64,000 nucleotides of DNA, from contig JAFGHS010000036.1 of assembly GCA_016930075.1 (NCBI GenBank), forward strand, positions 47,659-111,658. Reading direction: 5' to 3'. The notes beneath the pieces were generated by a model, which was not told the DNA's origin, did no database searches, and was given only the letters and a program-made list of their open reading frames with translations. Source of the stretch: Deltaproteobacteria bacterium. GTDB taxonomy: Bacteria > Desulfobacterota > Syntrophia > Syntrophales > JAFGHS01. This document shows, piece by piece, positions 18,154 through 25,984 of the stretch. Position 1 is the first letter of the stretch, and every line of letters begins with the position of its first letter. Position numbers and translations under genes: made by a program.

Positions 18154-18184
18154 GATCGCCATATTCTACCCAACCATGGCAATC
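18154..18184 (-). promoter_or_regulatory. leader hairpin between rpsO and pnp
   Basis: Nine-base arms (GATCGCCAT at 18154-18162 and ATGGCAATC at 18176-18184, one G-T pair) around a 13-base loop, upstream of the pnp start. No T run follows on the minus strand, so it is not an intrinsic terminator. By analogy with enterobacterial pnp leaders it may be an RNase III or PNPase control element. Confidence 0.4.
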
Positions 18185-18206
18185 AAACCCCTGGATGTCG
18201 GGTGTT

Positions 18207-18473
18207 TTATTTTCTGAGTCCCAGACGCGAAACGGTTGTTCTATACCTTTCGACGTCCTTCTTTTTTAAATAGTCCAAAAGCCTTCTTCTCTGCCCCACG
18301 AGTTTTAAAAGACCCCGTCGAGAGTGGTGATCTTTTTTGTGGGTTTTGAAATGTTCCGTCAAGTACTCTATCCTTGCCGTCAGTAAGGCAATCTGGACTT
18401 CAGGGGACCCCGTGTCCTTCTCATGTAATTTGTAACCGCTTATAATCTCATTTCTTTTTTTTGAATCTAACAC
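18207..18473 (-). CDS. rpsO: 30S ribosomal protein S15
   Basis: Primary binding protein of the 16S rRNA central domain. The 88-residue product has the standard length and motifs: [52 protein letters not shown], split over helices 2-4, ending in [12 protein letters not shown]. It precedes pnp as in most bacteria and follows truB by 41 bases. Confidence 0.98.
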   Translation of the reverse strand: MLDSKKRNEIISGYKLHEKDTGSPEVQIALLTARIEYLTEHFKTHKKDHHSRRGLLKLVGQRRRLLDYLKKKDVERYRTTVSRLGLRK

Positions 18474-18514
18474 CGCTTCATCTCCTCCCTCTCATATAGT
18501 CAAGACATTACTAT

Positions 18515-19444
18515 TTAATTATTGATGACCCTCAATATTTTTACTGCCGGTCTTTCATTCTGTAATAAGCCGATTTCATCTGTGGAAAACAGCATTTTCC
18601 CGACGGCGATCAAACAACCGTTGGCTGTGAACTTTACCATACCTCCCGCATCAAGAAAAGGAATTTGATATGTTTGCAAATCTCCGACTGTCGGCTGGCG
18701 CCCTGAACGTATCTTCTCCGATAGAGAAGGGGCAATGTCTATTGCCGCAAATTCCGGCAGCATATCCATCAGGGGAATGATATGTTGTGCAGCGACGCGC
18801 TGCTTTTCTTTATCGTCTATATGTTCAAGCGATAAAGCCGATTGGTCGGAAAAGCCGCCGGTTCTTGTTCTCCTCAAGCCGGCAAGACACGCGCCGCAAC
18901 CCAGCGACTCTCCGATATCGGAACAAATCGAGCGAACATACGTTCCCTTTGAACAGGAAACGGTAAACGTTACATAAGGAAGATGAATTTCTTCAACATT
19001 CACGCGGAATATTTCCACCGCCCTCGGTTCGACATTGATATCACATCCCATGCGCGCCCACTTGTAAAGGGGTTTGCCCTGAAATTTAAGGGCGGAATAT
19101 TGGGGCGGCCGCTGCTTGATTTTTCCTACCATGCCGTTTACCGACTGCCGGATCGCATGCTCGTCGACGTTTATTTGACGTTCCGCAACGATTTTCCCGT
19201 CCGTATCGAGGGTATCCGTTTCAACGCCCAATAGCATGGTTGCAAGATACTCTTTGCTGTCGTCTGCAAAAAACTGCGCAAGTTTTGTCCCTTCATTAAT
19301 ACATACGGCAAGGATCCCTGTGGCCAGAGGGTCCAGAGTTCCCGTATGGCCGGCTTTTTTTACCGCAAGAATCTTTTTTACATCCGAAACGACATCATGA
19401 GACGTTTTCCCTGATGGTTTATCAATAATTATAATACCGTTCAT
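18515..19444 (-). CDS. truB: tRNA pseudouridine(55) synthase
   Basis: Makes pseudouridine 55 in the T loop of tRNAs. The 309-residue protein has NGIIIIDKPSGKTSHDVV and the catalytic-aspartate motif HTGTLDPLATGIL (Asp38). Further family segments are KIKQRPPQYSALKFQGKPLYKWAR and VSCSKGTYVRSICSDIGESLG, plus a C-terminal PUA-like region. It lies in the conserved rbfA-nrnA-truB-rpsO order. Confidence 0.97.
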   Translation of the reverse strand: MNGIIIIDKPSGKTSHDVVSDVKKILAVKKAGHTGTLDPLATGILAVCINEGTKLAQFFADDSKEYLATMLLGVETDTLDTDGKIVAERQINVDEHAIRQSVNGMVGKIKQRPPQYSALKFQGKPLYKWARMGCDINVEPRAVEIFRVNVEEIHLPYVTFTVSCSKGTYVRSICSDIGESLGCGACLAGLRRTRTGGFSDQSALSLEHIDDKEKQRVAAQHIIPLMDMLPEFAAIDIAPSLSEKIRSGRQPTVGDLQTYQIPFLDAGGMVKFTANGCLIAVGKMLFSTDEIGLLQNERPAVKILRVINN

Positions 19445-19467
19445 TCCAAATGATTCTCATTCCGTCG

Positions 19468-20421
19468 TTAAATATGCGCCTTGATCGTCTTGATAACATC
19501 CTGTTTGATATTGTCAAATGATCCTTCCATTCTGAAAGCGGCGGCATTGGGATGACCGCCTCCGCCAAAAACCCTGGCGATTTTCTCGACATTCACTTTT
19601 GCTTTCGATCGCAGGCTCAGTTTAAAGTTATTTTCCGATAATTCAATATACAGGATCGAAATCTGGACGCCTCTGATGGAACGGGGAAGATCGACAAATC
19701 CCTCCGTGTGCTCGGCAAGGGCTCCCGTCGAATCGAGCATTTGCTGATAAATCACCATGGACGCGACTTTTTCATCCAGATCAAACGATAGGGTCTCCAG
19801 GGTTTTCGCAAGGAGTCTGATTTTGGCAAGCGGTTCGTTCTCATAGACGTTTTCCGATATCCATTGCGGATCGGCGCCCTTGTCAACCAGACAGCCGGCG
19901 ATAAACAACGTATCTTTACCTGTATTCCCGTAACAAAAGCCCCCCGTATCCGTCAGGATAGCGGCGTAGAGATTTGTCGCCATGTCCTGAGAAAGCGCGA
20001 TGCCCATAGATTGAGACAGGCGATAGAGCATCTCTCCTGTGGAACTGGCTTTTGCGTCATGGAAATTAATGTCGTATGATTCCCCGGTCTCAATATGGTG
20101 ATCGATGTTGATGATGTTTTTCATCGATGCCAATCGTGCAGATGCAGAACCGATTCTTGCAAGGGTGCTGCAATCCAAAACAAAGACGCAATCGTAAGTC
20201 GCGGCCTCCGGAAACTCGTGGACAATCACAGAACTTCCCGGCAGGAACCGATAACGATCCGGGGTTTTATCCTCGTTATATACGGCAACTTCTTTTTGCA
20301 TCGCAACCAGCATATGGTAGAGCGCCAGTTCCGATCCGAGGGCATCGCCATCCAGCCTCACATGGGACGTGATGAGGAATGTCCTGTGCCTGTTGATCAT
20401 ATCGCAAATTTTATGGAGCAT
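19468..20421 (-). CDS. nrnA: DHH/DHHA1 phosphoesterase, NrnA-type oligoribonuclease
   Basis: Degrades nano-RNA and/or pAp with a manganese DHH site. Motifs are SHVRLDGDALGSELALYHML, the FVLDCST aspartate, the signature NIDHHIETG and LTDTGGFCYGNT. The C-terminal DHHA1 domain ends KIARVFGGGGHPNAAAFR. From the preferred ATG at 20421 the product is 317 residues; GAGGA sits upstream and the start overlaps rbfA by 11 bases. A longer frame from 20451 would overlap rbfA more deeply. The rbfA-nrnA-truB order supports the call. Confidence 0.92.
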   Translation of the reverse strand: MLHKICDMINRHRTFLITSHVRLDGDALGSELALYHMLVAMQKEVAVYNEDKTPDRYRFLPGSSVIVHEFPEAATYDCVFVLDCSTLARIGSASARLASMKNIINIDHHIETGESYDINFHDAKASSTGEMLYRLSQSMGIALSQDMATNLYAAILTDTGGFCYGNTGKDTLFIAGCLVDKGADPQWISENVYENEPLAKIRLLAKTLETLSFDLDEKVASMVIYQQMLDSTGALAEHTEGFVDLPRSIRGVQISILYIELSENNFKLSLRSKAKVNVEKIARVFGGGGHPNAAAFRMEGSFDNIKQDVIKTIKAHI

Positions 20422-20773
20422 CGATTTCCTCTTTCCGGTGTATCTCGGCAATCAATTTTTCTATATGGTTCCCGTAGGCAAAGGATTTATCGAACATAAA
20501 ATGGACCTCCGGAACATAACGAAGCTGCAATCTTTTTCCTAATTCCTTTCTGACGAATCCCTTGGCCTTTTCCAAACCGGCCATGACTTGGGGATCGCAT
20601 GCGTCTTTTCCCATTTCCACGAAAAACAGCTTTGCTGAACGCAGGTCGTCCGTCAGTTTAACCTCTGTAATCGTCAGCGATTTCAACCGGGGATCCCTGA
20701 TTTGCCGCAAAAGAATATCGGATATTTCACATTTAATGAGATCGGCGACGCGATCGGCCCTTTTAAACGGCAT
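20411..20773 (-). CDS. rbfA: 30S ribosome-binding factor A
   Basis: Late 30S maturation factor. The 120-residue product from ATG 20773 begins MPFKRADRVADLIKCEISDILLRQIRDPRL and continues LTITEVKLTDDLRSAKLFFV and LGKRLQLRYVPEVHFMFDKSFAYGNHIEKL, which is the single KH-type RbfA domain. The longer frame from 20833 adds 20 residues unlike any RbfA and overlaps the DUF503 gene. The true start overlaps that gene's end by 11 bases. Confidence 0.95.
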   Translation of the reverse strand: MPFKRADRVADLIKCEISDILLRQIRDPRLKSLTITEVKLTDDLRSAKLFFVEMGKDACDPQVMAGLEKAKGFVRKELGKRLQLRYVPEVHFMFDKSFAYGNHIEKLIAEIHRKEEIDAP

Positions 20774-21104
20774 CGTACTTGCTTTCCACGTAATCCACCG
20801 GGTCCATCCAATCGGAAAAATGGGTGATTTCAAATTTCGTATTGACCATTTCGGCCATCTGCAGGTTGTCGATAAAAGTCATGATATGATCAATCTTTGC
20901 ATTAATGTAAGCCGCATCATTTCCGACAACGCTGAACCCCACCTTTGCCTTCTTTAAGTCGTCGTTAGCGCCGACTTCAGCGATGGATATGTTAAAGGTG
21001 TTTTGCGTTCGTTTGATGATCCTGCTTAAGACGCCCCTCTTCTCTTTGAGAGAATGACATGCCCCGATTCGAAAATCAATAAGTCCTGTTCCGACCACCA
21101 TCAC
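20763..21104 (-). CDS. DUF503 family protein (YlxP-like)
   Basis: Small conserved protein of unknown function found between infB and rbfA in many bacteria. The 113 residues include VVGTGLIDFRIGACHSLKEKRGVL, VLSRIIKRTQNTFNISIAEVG and KAKVGFSVVGNDAAYINAKID, all family hallmarks. It lies 16 bases downstream of infB and overlaps rbfA. A link to ribosome or RNA metabolism is suggested only by its context. The start could be either of the two leading ATG codons. Confidence 0.9.
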   Translation of the reverse strand: MMVVGTGLIDFRIGACHSLKEKRGVLSRIIKRTQNTFNISIAEVGANDDLKKAKVGFSVVGNDAAYINAKIDHIMTFIDNLQMAEMVNTKFEITHFSDWMDPVDYVESKYDAV

Positions 21105-21120
21105 GCCGTTAAACCTTCAA

Positions 21121-23859
21121 CTATAATGTTCTTTCAATCTGTTCGTTCATGTAAGCCTCGATAATATCGCCGGGCCTGATGTCATTGAAATTTTCTATAC
21201 CGATGCCGCATTCAAAACCGGTTGCCACTTCGCGGACGTCATCCTTGAACCTCTTCAAGGAAAAGATCTTGCCGTCATAAATGACAACGCCGTCTCTTAC
21301 CAGCTTAAGCTGTGAATTTCTGTTAATCTTGCCGTCGATGACATAGCTGCCGGCGATGGTGCCTATACGCGGGACCTTGAACAGCTCCCGCACTTCGGCG
21401 CGTCCCTGAACGACTTCCTTATAAATCGGCTCAAGGAGCCCCGTCATGGCCGCTTTTACATCAGCAATGACATTATAAATGATGTCGTAGAGTTTTATTT
21501 CGACGCCTTCCTGTTCGGCCAACTCCGTGACCCTTGCATCGGGCCGGACATTGAAGCCGATAATAATGGCATTGGATGCCGATGCGAGCATGACGTCCGT
21601 TTCTGTGATAGCGCCGGTGGAGCTATGAATAATTTTTAGTTTGATGTCCTGCGTGCTTAACTTGTTCAAGGCCTCGCTCAGGGCTTCAATGGAACCCTGC
21701 ACGTCGCCTTTGATGATCACGTTGAGATCTTTAACGCCTTCCTTGATTTTTTCATATAACTGCTCAAGGGTGATTTTGGATGACTTGGAGAGTTCCCGCT
21801 CCCTCTCTTTCCTGACCCAGTGATCTGCAATGGTTCTCGCCTTTTTTTCATCTTCGATGCTGACAAATTCCATGCTGACCTGTGGAACTTTCGAAAAACC
21901 GATGACTTCCACGGGCATGGACGGTCCGGCTTCTTTCACCCGCTGCCCCTTGTCGTTGATCATGGCCCTCACCCTGCCGGCCTCCGTACGGGATACGAAT
22001 GCATCCCCCTCATGCAGGGTGCCTTCCTGGATCAGGACGGTCGCCACAGGTCCTCGCCCCCGGTCAAGCTTCGCTTCGATGACGACGCCGCGGGCCGGCA
22101 TATCGAAGTCCGCCTTTAATTCCATGATATCCGCCTGGAGCAGAATAAGTTCCAGGAGTTCCTCAATGCCCAGTTTCTGTTTTGCCGACACTTCGCACAT
22201 AATCGTGTCGCCGCCCCATTCCTCTGAGACGAGATTGTACTCCGTCAGGACCTGTTTGATTTTTGCCGGGTCGGCGCCGGGTTTGTCGATCTTATTGATG
22301 GCAACGATGATCGGGACGCCGGCCACCCGTGAATGGTTGATGGCCTCTATGGTTTGATCCATAACGCCGTCATCGGCGGCAACAACGAGAACCACAATAT
22401 CCGTGACCTTGGCGCCACGGGCTCTCATGGCCGTGAAGGCTTCGTGGCCGGGCGTATCGAGAAATACGATGTCCCGGTCTTTGATATGAACGTGATAAGC
22501 GCCAATGGCCTGTGTAATGCCGCCTGCTTCCCCGTCGATGACGTTGGTCTGCCTGATGACATCAAGAAGAGAGGTCTTCCCGTGATCGACATGCCCCATG
22601 ATGGTGACAACGGGCGCCCGCAGCTTTAGATTTTCAGGAGTTGTCCCCGCTTTTTGCAGGGTCTCCTCAAAATCATAATCGCTCTGTTCCACCTGATAGC
22701 CGAATTCATTGGCAATAAGCAGGGCCGCTTCGTAGTCGATTGACTGGTTGATGGTCACCATCAATCCAAGGCCCATCAGTTTGTTGATGACTTCGCTGGC
22801 CTTGGCGCTCATTCTCTTCGCCAGTTCGGCAACCGTTATGGCCTCGCCGATTTTGATCCTTCTTTTGATGGCTTTCGGTACGGTGATCAATGTTTTTTTC
22901 ATTTTGGCGGCCGCCGACTTCTTATCATCCCGCCATTTATTCGGTCTTTCGTCCCTGTCTTTCTCCTCCACCCGGCGGTCTTTTTTGTCGACAAGTTTTT
23001 TGATGAAAGCCTTTTTCTTGACCGGCACAGACTCATCCATTAATACTTCAACAGGTTTTTTCCCTTTTTTCTTAAACTTGTCCGCTTCAGTCTTTACGGG
23101 TGCTTCTGCCGCTATGGGACCGGGAATGTCTTTAACAATCTTTAAGACCGGCCTGGGAGGGACTTCCCTTTTAACCACAGGAGGGATAAGGCTTTCTTTG
23201 TGGGTTTTAAGAGAAGTTTCTTTTGTTTCTTCCTTCTTGACCGGCGTCGGAGATTTGGCTGCCTGCGGGGTTGCTGCCGAGGCGCCCGCGTCCGGCGCCG
23301 CCGGCTTCTTTTCCGTGATGACGGCTTCTTCGACGGTTTTTTTCTCCGGTTTGGCCTCTGCCGGCTTTGTTTCCACCTCTTCCTTCCGAAGGTCTTCTTT
23401 TGTTGCCGGCGCCGTTAAAACTTCCACGGCGGGTTCCGCCGGTTTTTCCATCGGCGCCGGGGCTTCTTCCGGAACAGCCGCCGGTGTTTTTTGCGCCCTT
23501 GTTTTGGCAGAGGCAGCTTCAGCCTGGGTGGTTTTTTGAGGCGCTTCTTCACCTTTCTTCAGATCGGCCTGAACGGGAGGCGCCTCATCGAGAACTTCCT
23601 GTTTGACAGGCTCCTCTGCCGCTTCCTCCATGGGCGGACGTACCGCTCTCCTTCTGATCACCGTGGATTTAATCCGTTGCTCCACCACCTCCGTCGGTTC
23701 ATTGGAGATCAAGGCTTTTTGTATCCTCTCCAGGTCGCTGTCTTCAAGGGTGCTCGAATGCGACTTGACGGCAATTCCCAGTTTTTCCAAGCGGGCAATA
23801 AGCTCTTTATTTTCGAGACCCAACTCCTTGGCCAACTCGTAAACTCTTTTCTTAGGCAT
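21121..23859 (-). CDS. infB: translation initiation factor IF-2
   Basis: GTPase that brings initiator tRNA to the 30S subunit and promotes subunit joining. The 912-residue protein has an N-terminal IF2_N domain ([19 protein letters not shown]). A long low-complexity Ala/Pro/Glu/Lys linker covers roughly residues 60-330, followed by a second IF2_N domain. The G domain near residue 420 shows [12 protein letters not shown] (G1), [15 protein letters not shown] (G3) and NKID (G4). IF2 domains II-IV run to a C-terminal [19 protein letters not shown]. It sits in the rimP-nusA-infB-ylxP-rbfA operon. The antisense open frame over the linker is a composition artefact. Confidence 0.98.
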   Translation of the reverse strand: MPKKRVYELAKELGLENKELIARLEKLGIAVKSHSSTLEDSDLERIQKALISNEPTEVVEQRIKSTVIRRRAVRPPMEEAAEEPVKQEVLDEAPPVQADLKKGEEAPQKTTQAEAASAKTRAQKTPAAVPEEAPAPMEKPAEPAVEVLTAPATKEDLRKEEVETKPAEAKPEKKTVEEAVITEKKPAAPDAGASAATPQAAKSPTPVKKEETKETSLKTHKESLIPPVVKREVPPRPVLKIVKDIPGPIAAEAPVKTEADKFKKKGKKPVEVLMDESVPVKKKAFIKKLVDKKDRRVEEKDRDERPNKWRDDKKSAAAKMKKTLITVPKAIKRRIKIGEAITVAELAKRMSAKASEVINKLMGLGLMVTINQSIDYEAALLIANEFGYQVEQSDYDFEETLQKAGTTPENLKLRAPVVTIMGHVDHGKTSLLDVIRQTNVIDGEAGGITQAIGAYHVHIKDRDIVFLDTPGHEAFTAMRARGAKVTDIVVLVVAADDGVMDQTIEAINHSRVAGVPIIVAINKIDKPGADPAKIKQVLTEYNLVSEEWGGDTIMCEVSAKQKLGIEELLELILLQADIMELKADFDMPARGVVIEAKLDRGRGPVATVLIQEGTLHEGDAFVSRTEAGRVRAMINDKGQRVKEAGPSMPVEVIGFSKVPQVSMEFVSIEDEKKARTIADHWVRKERERELSKSSKITLEQLYEKIKEGVKDLNVIIKGDVQGSIEALSEALNKLSTQDIKLKIIHSSTGAITETDVMLASASNAIIIGFNVRPDARVTELAEQEGVEIKLYDIIYNVIADVKAAMTGLLEPIYKEVVQGRAEVRELFKVPRIGTIAGSYVIDGKINRNSQLKLVRDGVVIYDGKIFSLKRFKDDVREVATGFECGIGIENFNDIRPGDIIEAYMNEQIERTL

Positions 23860-23923
23860 GACTGAATCCCCCGCTTATCAGTATGGCTCCGTAGAGGCGA
23901 CGATCGTTGCTGATTATCATGTT

Positions 23924-25186
23924 TTAGCTTTCTTTCTTTGCAAACGCTTCCTGATCAATAATTTTTCCTGCTTCTTCAATCCACAGGGTAGCCGTTTTTT
24001 GACCGATTCCCGGGATCGTGGATAAAGCATCGGGATCCATCGTCGCGATCATGGCGACGCTCTTGAAACCTTCCTTAAAAAGGCGCTCCGCCATGGCTTC
24101 GCCGATGCCCGGTATTTTCATCAGGGACGCGTGTCCCTGCTCTTCCTGTTTTATCGCCATGGATTCACTTTTAACGTCGATTTTCCAGCCCGTCAATTTG
24201 ACGGCCAGCCTCACGTTTTGTCCGTTCTTGCCGATGGCGAGCGACAATTGATCGTCCGGCACAATAACTTCCATGGAATGGTTGTCTTCATCGATAAACA
24301 CTTTATCGACTTTTGCCGGCGCGAGGGCGCTGCAAACGTACTTGGCCTGATCATCGGAAAACGGTACGATATCGATTTTTTCGCCCTTTAATTCCTGAAC
24401 GACGCTTTGCACGCGGGACCCCCTCATGCCGACACAGGCGCCGACAGGATCGATATCTTTATCCCTCGTTTTGACGGATATTTTCGCCCTTTTGCCCGGT
24501 TCTCGCGAAACATCGACAATTTCGATAAGACCTTCGGCGATTTCCGGCACCTCGACTTCAAAGAGGGCCTTTAAAAAACCCGGATGGGTGCGGGAAAGAA
24601 TGATCTGCGGTCCCTTGGCGATTTTTTTAACGTCAAAAATATATGACCTGATCCGGTCTCCCCGCTTGTAGCCTTCGCGAAATATTTGCTCTGAGGGCTG
24701 GATGATGCCTTCGGTTCTGCCGAGATTCACGATAATGCTGCCGCCTTCGAATCTTTGCACAAAGCCGCTGATGATTTCACCTTTTCTGCCTTTGTATTCG
24801 TCGTAGATGTTGTTTCGCTCCGCGTCCTTGACCCGCTGAATGATAATCTGTTTTGCCGTTTGCGCGGCAATTCTTCCGAAGGTGCTCGTTTCGATCTTGA
24901 TCCCGAGACTGTCGCCAAACTGCGCTTCTTCATCGAAATCCTTTCGCGCCTCCCGAATACAAATCTGGGTATCGCTGTCGATTGTTTTTTCGACAACGGT
25001 TTTGAACAGAAATACTTCGATTTCTCCGGCGTCTTCGTTGTAATGCGCTTCAATGTCAACGTGAGGTCCCAGTTTTTTTCGCGCGGCGGACAGCATAGCC
25101 GTTTCCAAAACCTCGACGATGATATTCTTATCTATGCCTTTATCCTTACCCATCTGCTCAATCAGACGTTTAAGTTCTGGGAACAT
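23924..25186 (-). CDS. nusA: transcription termination/antitermination protein NusA
   Basis: RNA polymerase-associated elongation factor. The 420-residue protein has the NusA N-terminal domain (MFPELKRLIEQMGKDKGIDKN) and an S1 domain (GFVQRFEGGSIIVNLGRTEGIIQPSEQI). Two KH domains follow (VGACVGMRGSRVQSVVQELKGEKIDIV, SLAIGKNGQNVRLAVKLTGWKIDV). The C-terminal helix-hairpin-helix pair has MKIPGIGEAMAERLFKEGF and LSTIPGIGQKTATLWIEEAG. It lies between rimP and infB. Confidence 0.98.
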   Translation of the reverse strand: MFPELKRLIEQMGKDKGIDKNIIVEVLETAMLSAARKKLGPHVDIEAHYNEDAGEIEVFLFKTVVEKTIDSDTQICIREARKDFDEEAQFGDSLGIKIETSTFGRIAAQTAKQIIIQRVKDAERNNIYDEYKGRKGEIISGFVQRFEGGSIIVNLGRTEGIIQPSEQIFREGYKRGDRIRSYIFDVKKIAKGPQIILSRTHPGFLKALFEVEVPEIAEGLIEIVDVSREPGKRAKISVKTRDKDIDPVGACVGMRGSRVQSVVQELKGEKIDIVPFSDDQAKYVCSALAPAKVDKVFIDEDNHSMEVIVPDDQLSLAIGKNGQNVRLAVKLTGWKIDVKSESMAIKQEEQGHASLMKIPGIGEAMAERLFKEGFKSVAMIATMDPDALSTIPGIGQKTATLWIEEAGKIIDQEAFAKKES

Positions 25187-25319
25187 TTAAGAATCCTCCA
25201 TGATTAATTATTCACCGTTGGGATGATGTTCATCCTCGTTAAAACATCGGAATGCCGGTTGATGCCGGAAGCCATCCGATGGTCGTTAAACATACGGCCC
25301 AAAGCCGTCCGCGTGATTT

Positions 25320-25787
25320 TCAAACCGTTTCTTCAAGACGAGCCTTGGCAACCAAAGCCATCGGGATGCGATAAAACCTTCCCGATACGTCAACAACCAA
25401 TGTTTTCTCTCCATTTCCGCTGATAAAATCAACCAGGGTTCCACGGAAAATTTTCATGCCTTCCAGCTTTTCCCTCACTTTGATTTGCACCTTATGACCC
25501 TTGAACTTCATGAAATCCTGGTCGCGTTCAATTGGCCTGTTGAGGCCCGGCGATGAGACCTCCAGGGTATAGGGGCCTGGCGGAATATCATGCACGTCCA
25601 GAAGGTCGCCAAGCTGGTTGCTGACCTCGGAGCAATCCTCAATGGTAACGCCGCCCTCCTTATCCAGATAGAGCCGCACCAACCATCGTGATTTCATCCT
25701 CAGACATTCAACGCAGATCAACTCCATGGCTTCGGATTCAACGACAGGTTCGGCGAGGCGCCGGATTTCTTCCCCGTATGTTTCCAT
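25320..25787 (-). CDS. rimP: ribosome maturation factor RimP
   Basis: Needed for 30S assembly. From ATG 25787 (METYGEEIRRLAEPVVESEAMEL) the product is 155 residues, the usual length. The N-terminal domain has LVRLYLDKEGGVTIEDCSEVSNQL and PPGPYTLEVSSPGLNRPIERDQDF; the C-terminal domain is Sm-like. The longer frame from 25874 would translate through a terminator-like hairpin and is rejected. GGGA lies seven bases before the chosen start. It heads the rimP-nusA-infB operon. Confidence 0.94.
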   Translation of the reverse strand: METYGEEIRRLAEPVVESEAMELICVECLRMKSRWLVRLYLDKEGGVTIEDCSEVSNQLGDLLDVHDIPPGPYTLEVSSPGLNRPIERDQDFMKFKGHKVQIKVREKLEGMKIFRGTLVDFISGNGEKTLVVDVSGRFYRIPMALVAKARLEETV

Positions 25788-25810
25788 TTTTTTCCCGCAT
25801 CTTCTTTTGA

Positions 25811-25835
25811 AAAAAAAAGTGGGCAAAAGCCCACT
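25811..25835 (-). terminator. intrinsic terminator or attenuator just upstream of rimP
   Basis: Stem AGTGGGC at 25818-25824 and GCCCACT at 25829-25835 with a four-base loop. On the minus strand it is followed by a run of about eight or nine T (25810-25818). It ends only about 23 bases before the rimP start, too close for a full promoter between them. It either ends transcription of the upstream HEAT gene or acts as an attenuator in the rimP-nusA leader. Confidence 0.75.
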
Positions 25836-25984
25836 CATCGAAAGAACACGACGATTTTGAAGACTCGATAACATATTACCGGCGCCGATGCAAGAAAAAA
25901 ATCACCGATTTATGGGGCATTGAATCATTGAAAACAGGGGGCGTTGAAAAGGTGAAGGCCATAAGCCTCATGATTAGTTTGGCC

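Noticed and set aside
22748..23539. Plus-strand 263-codon frame antisense to infB.
   Set aside because: It lies opposite the low-complexity Ala/Pro/Glu/Lys linker of IF-2 and encodes only Ser/Ala/Gly-rich sequence. It is a composition artefact.
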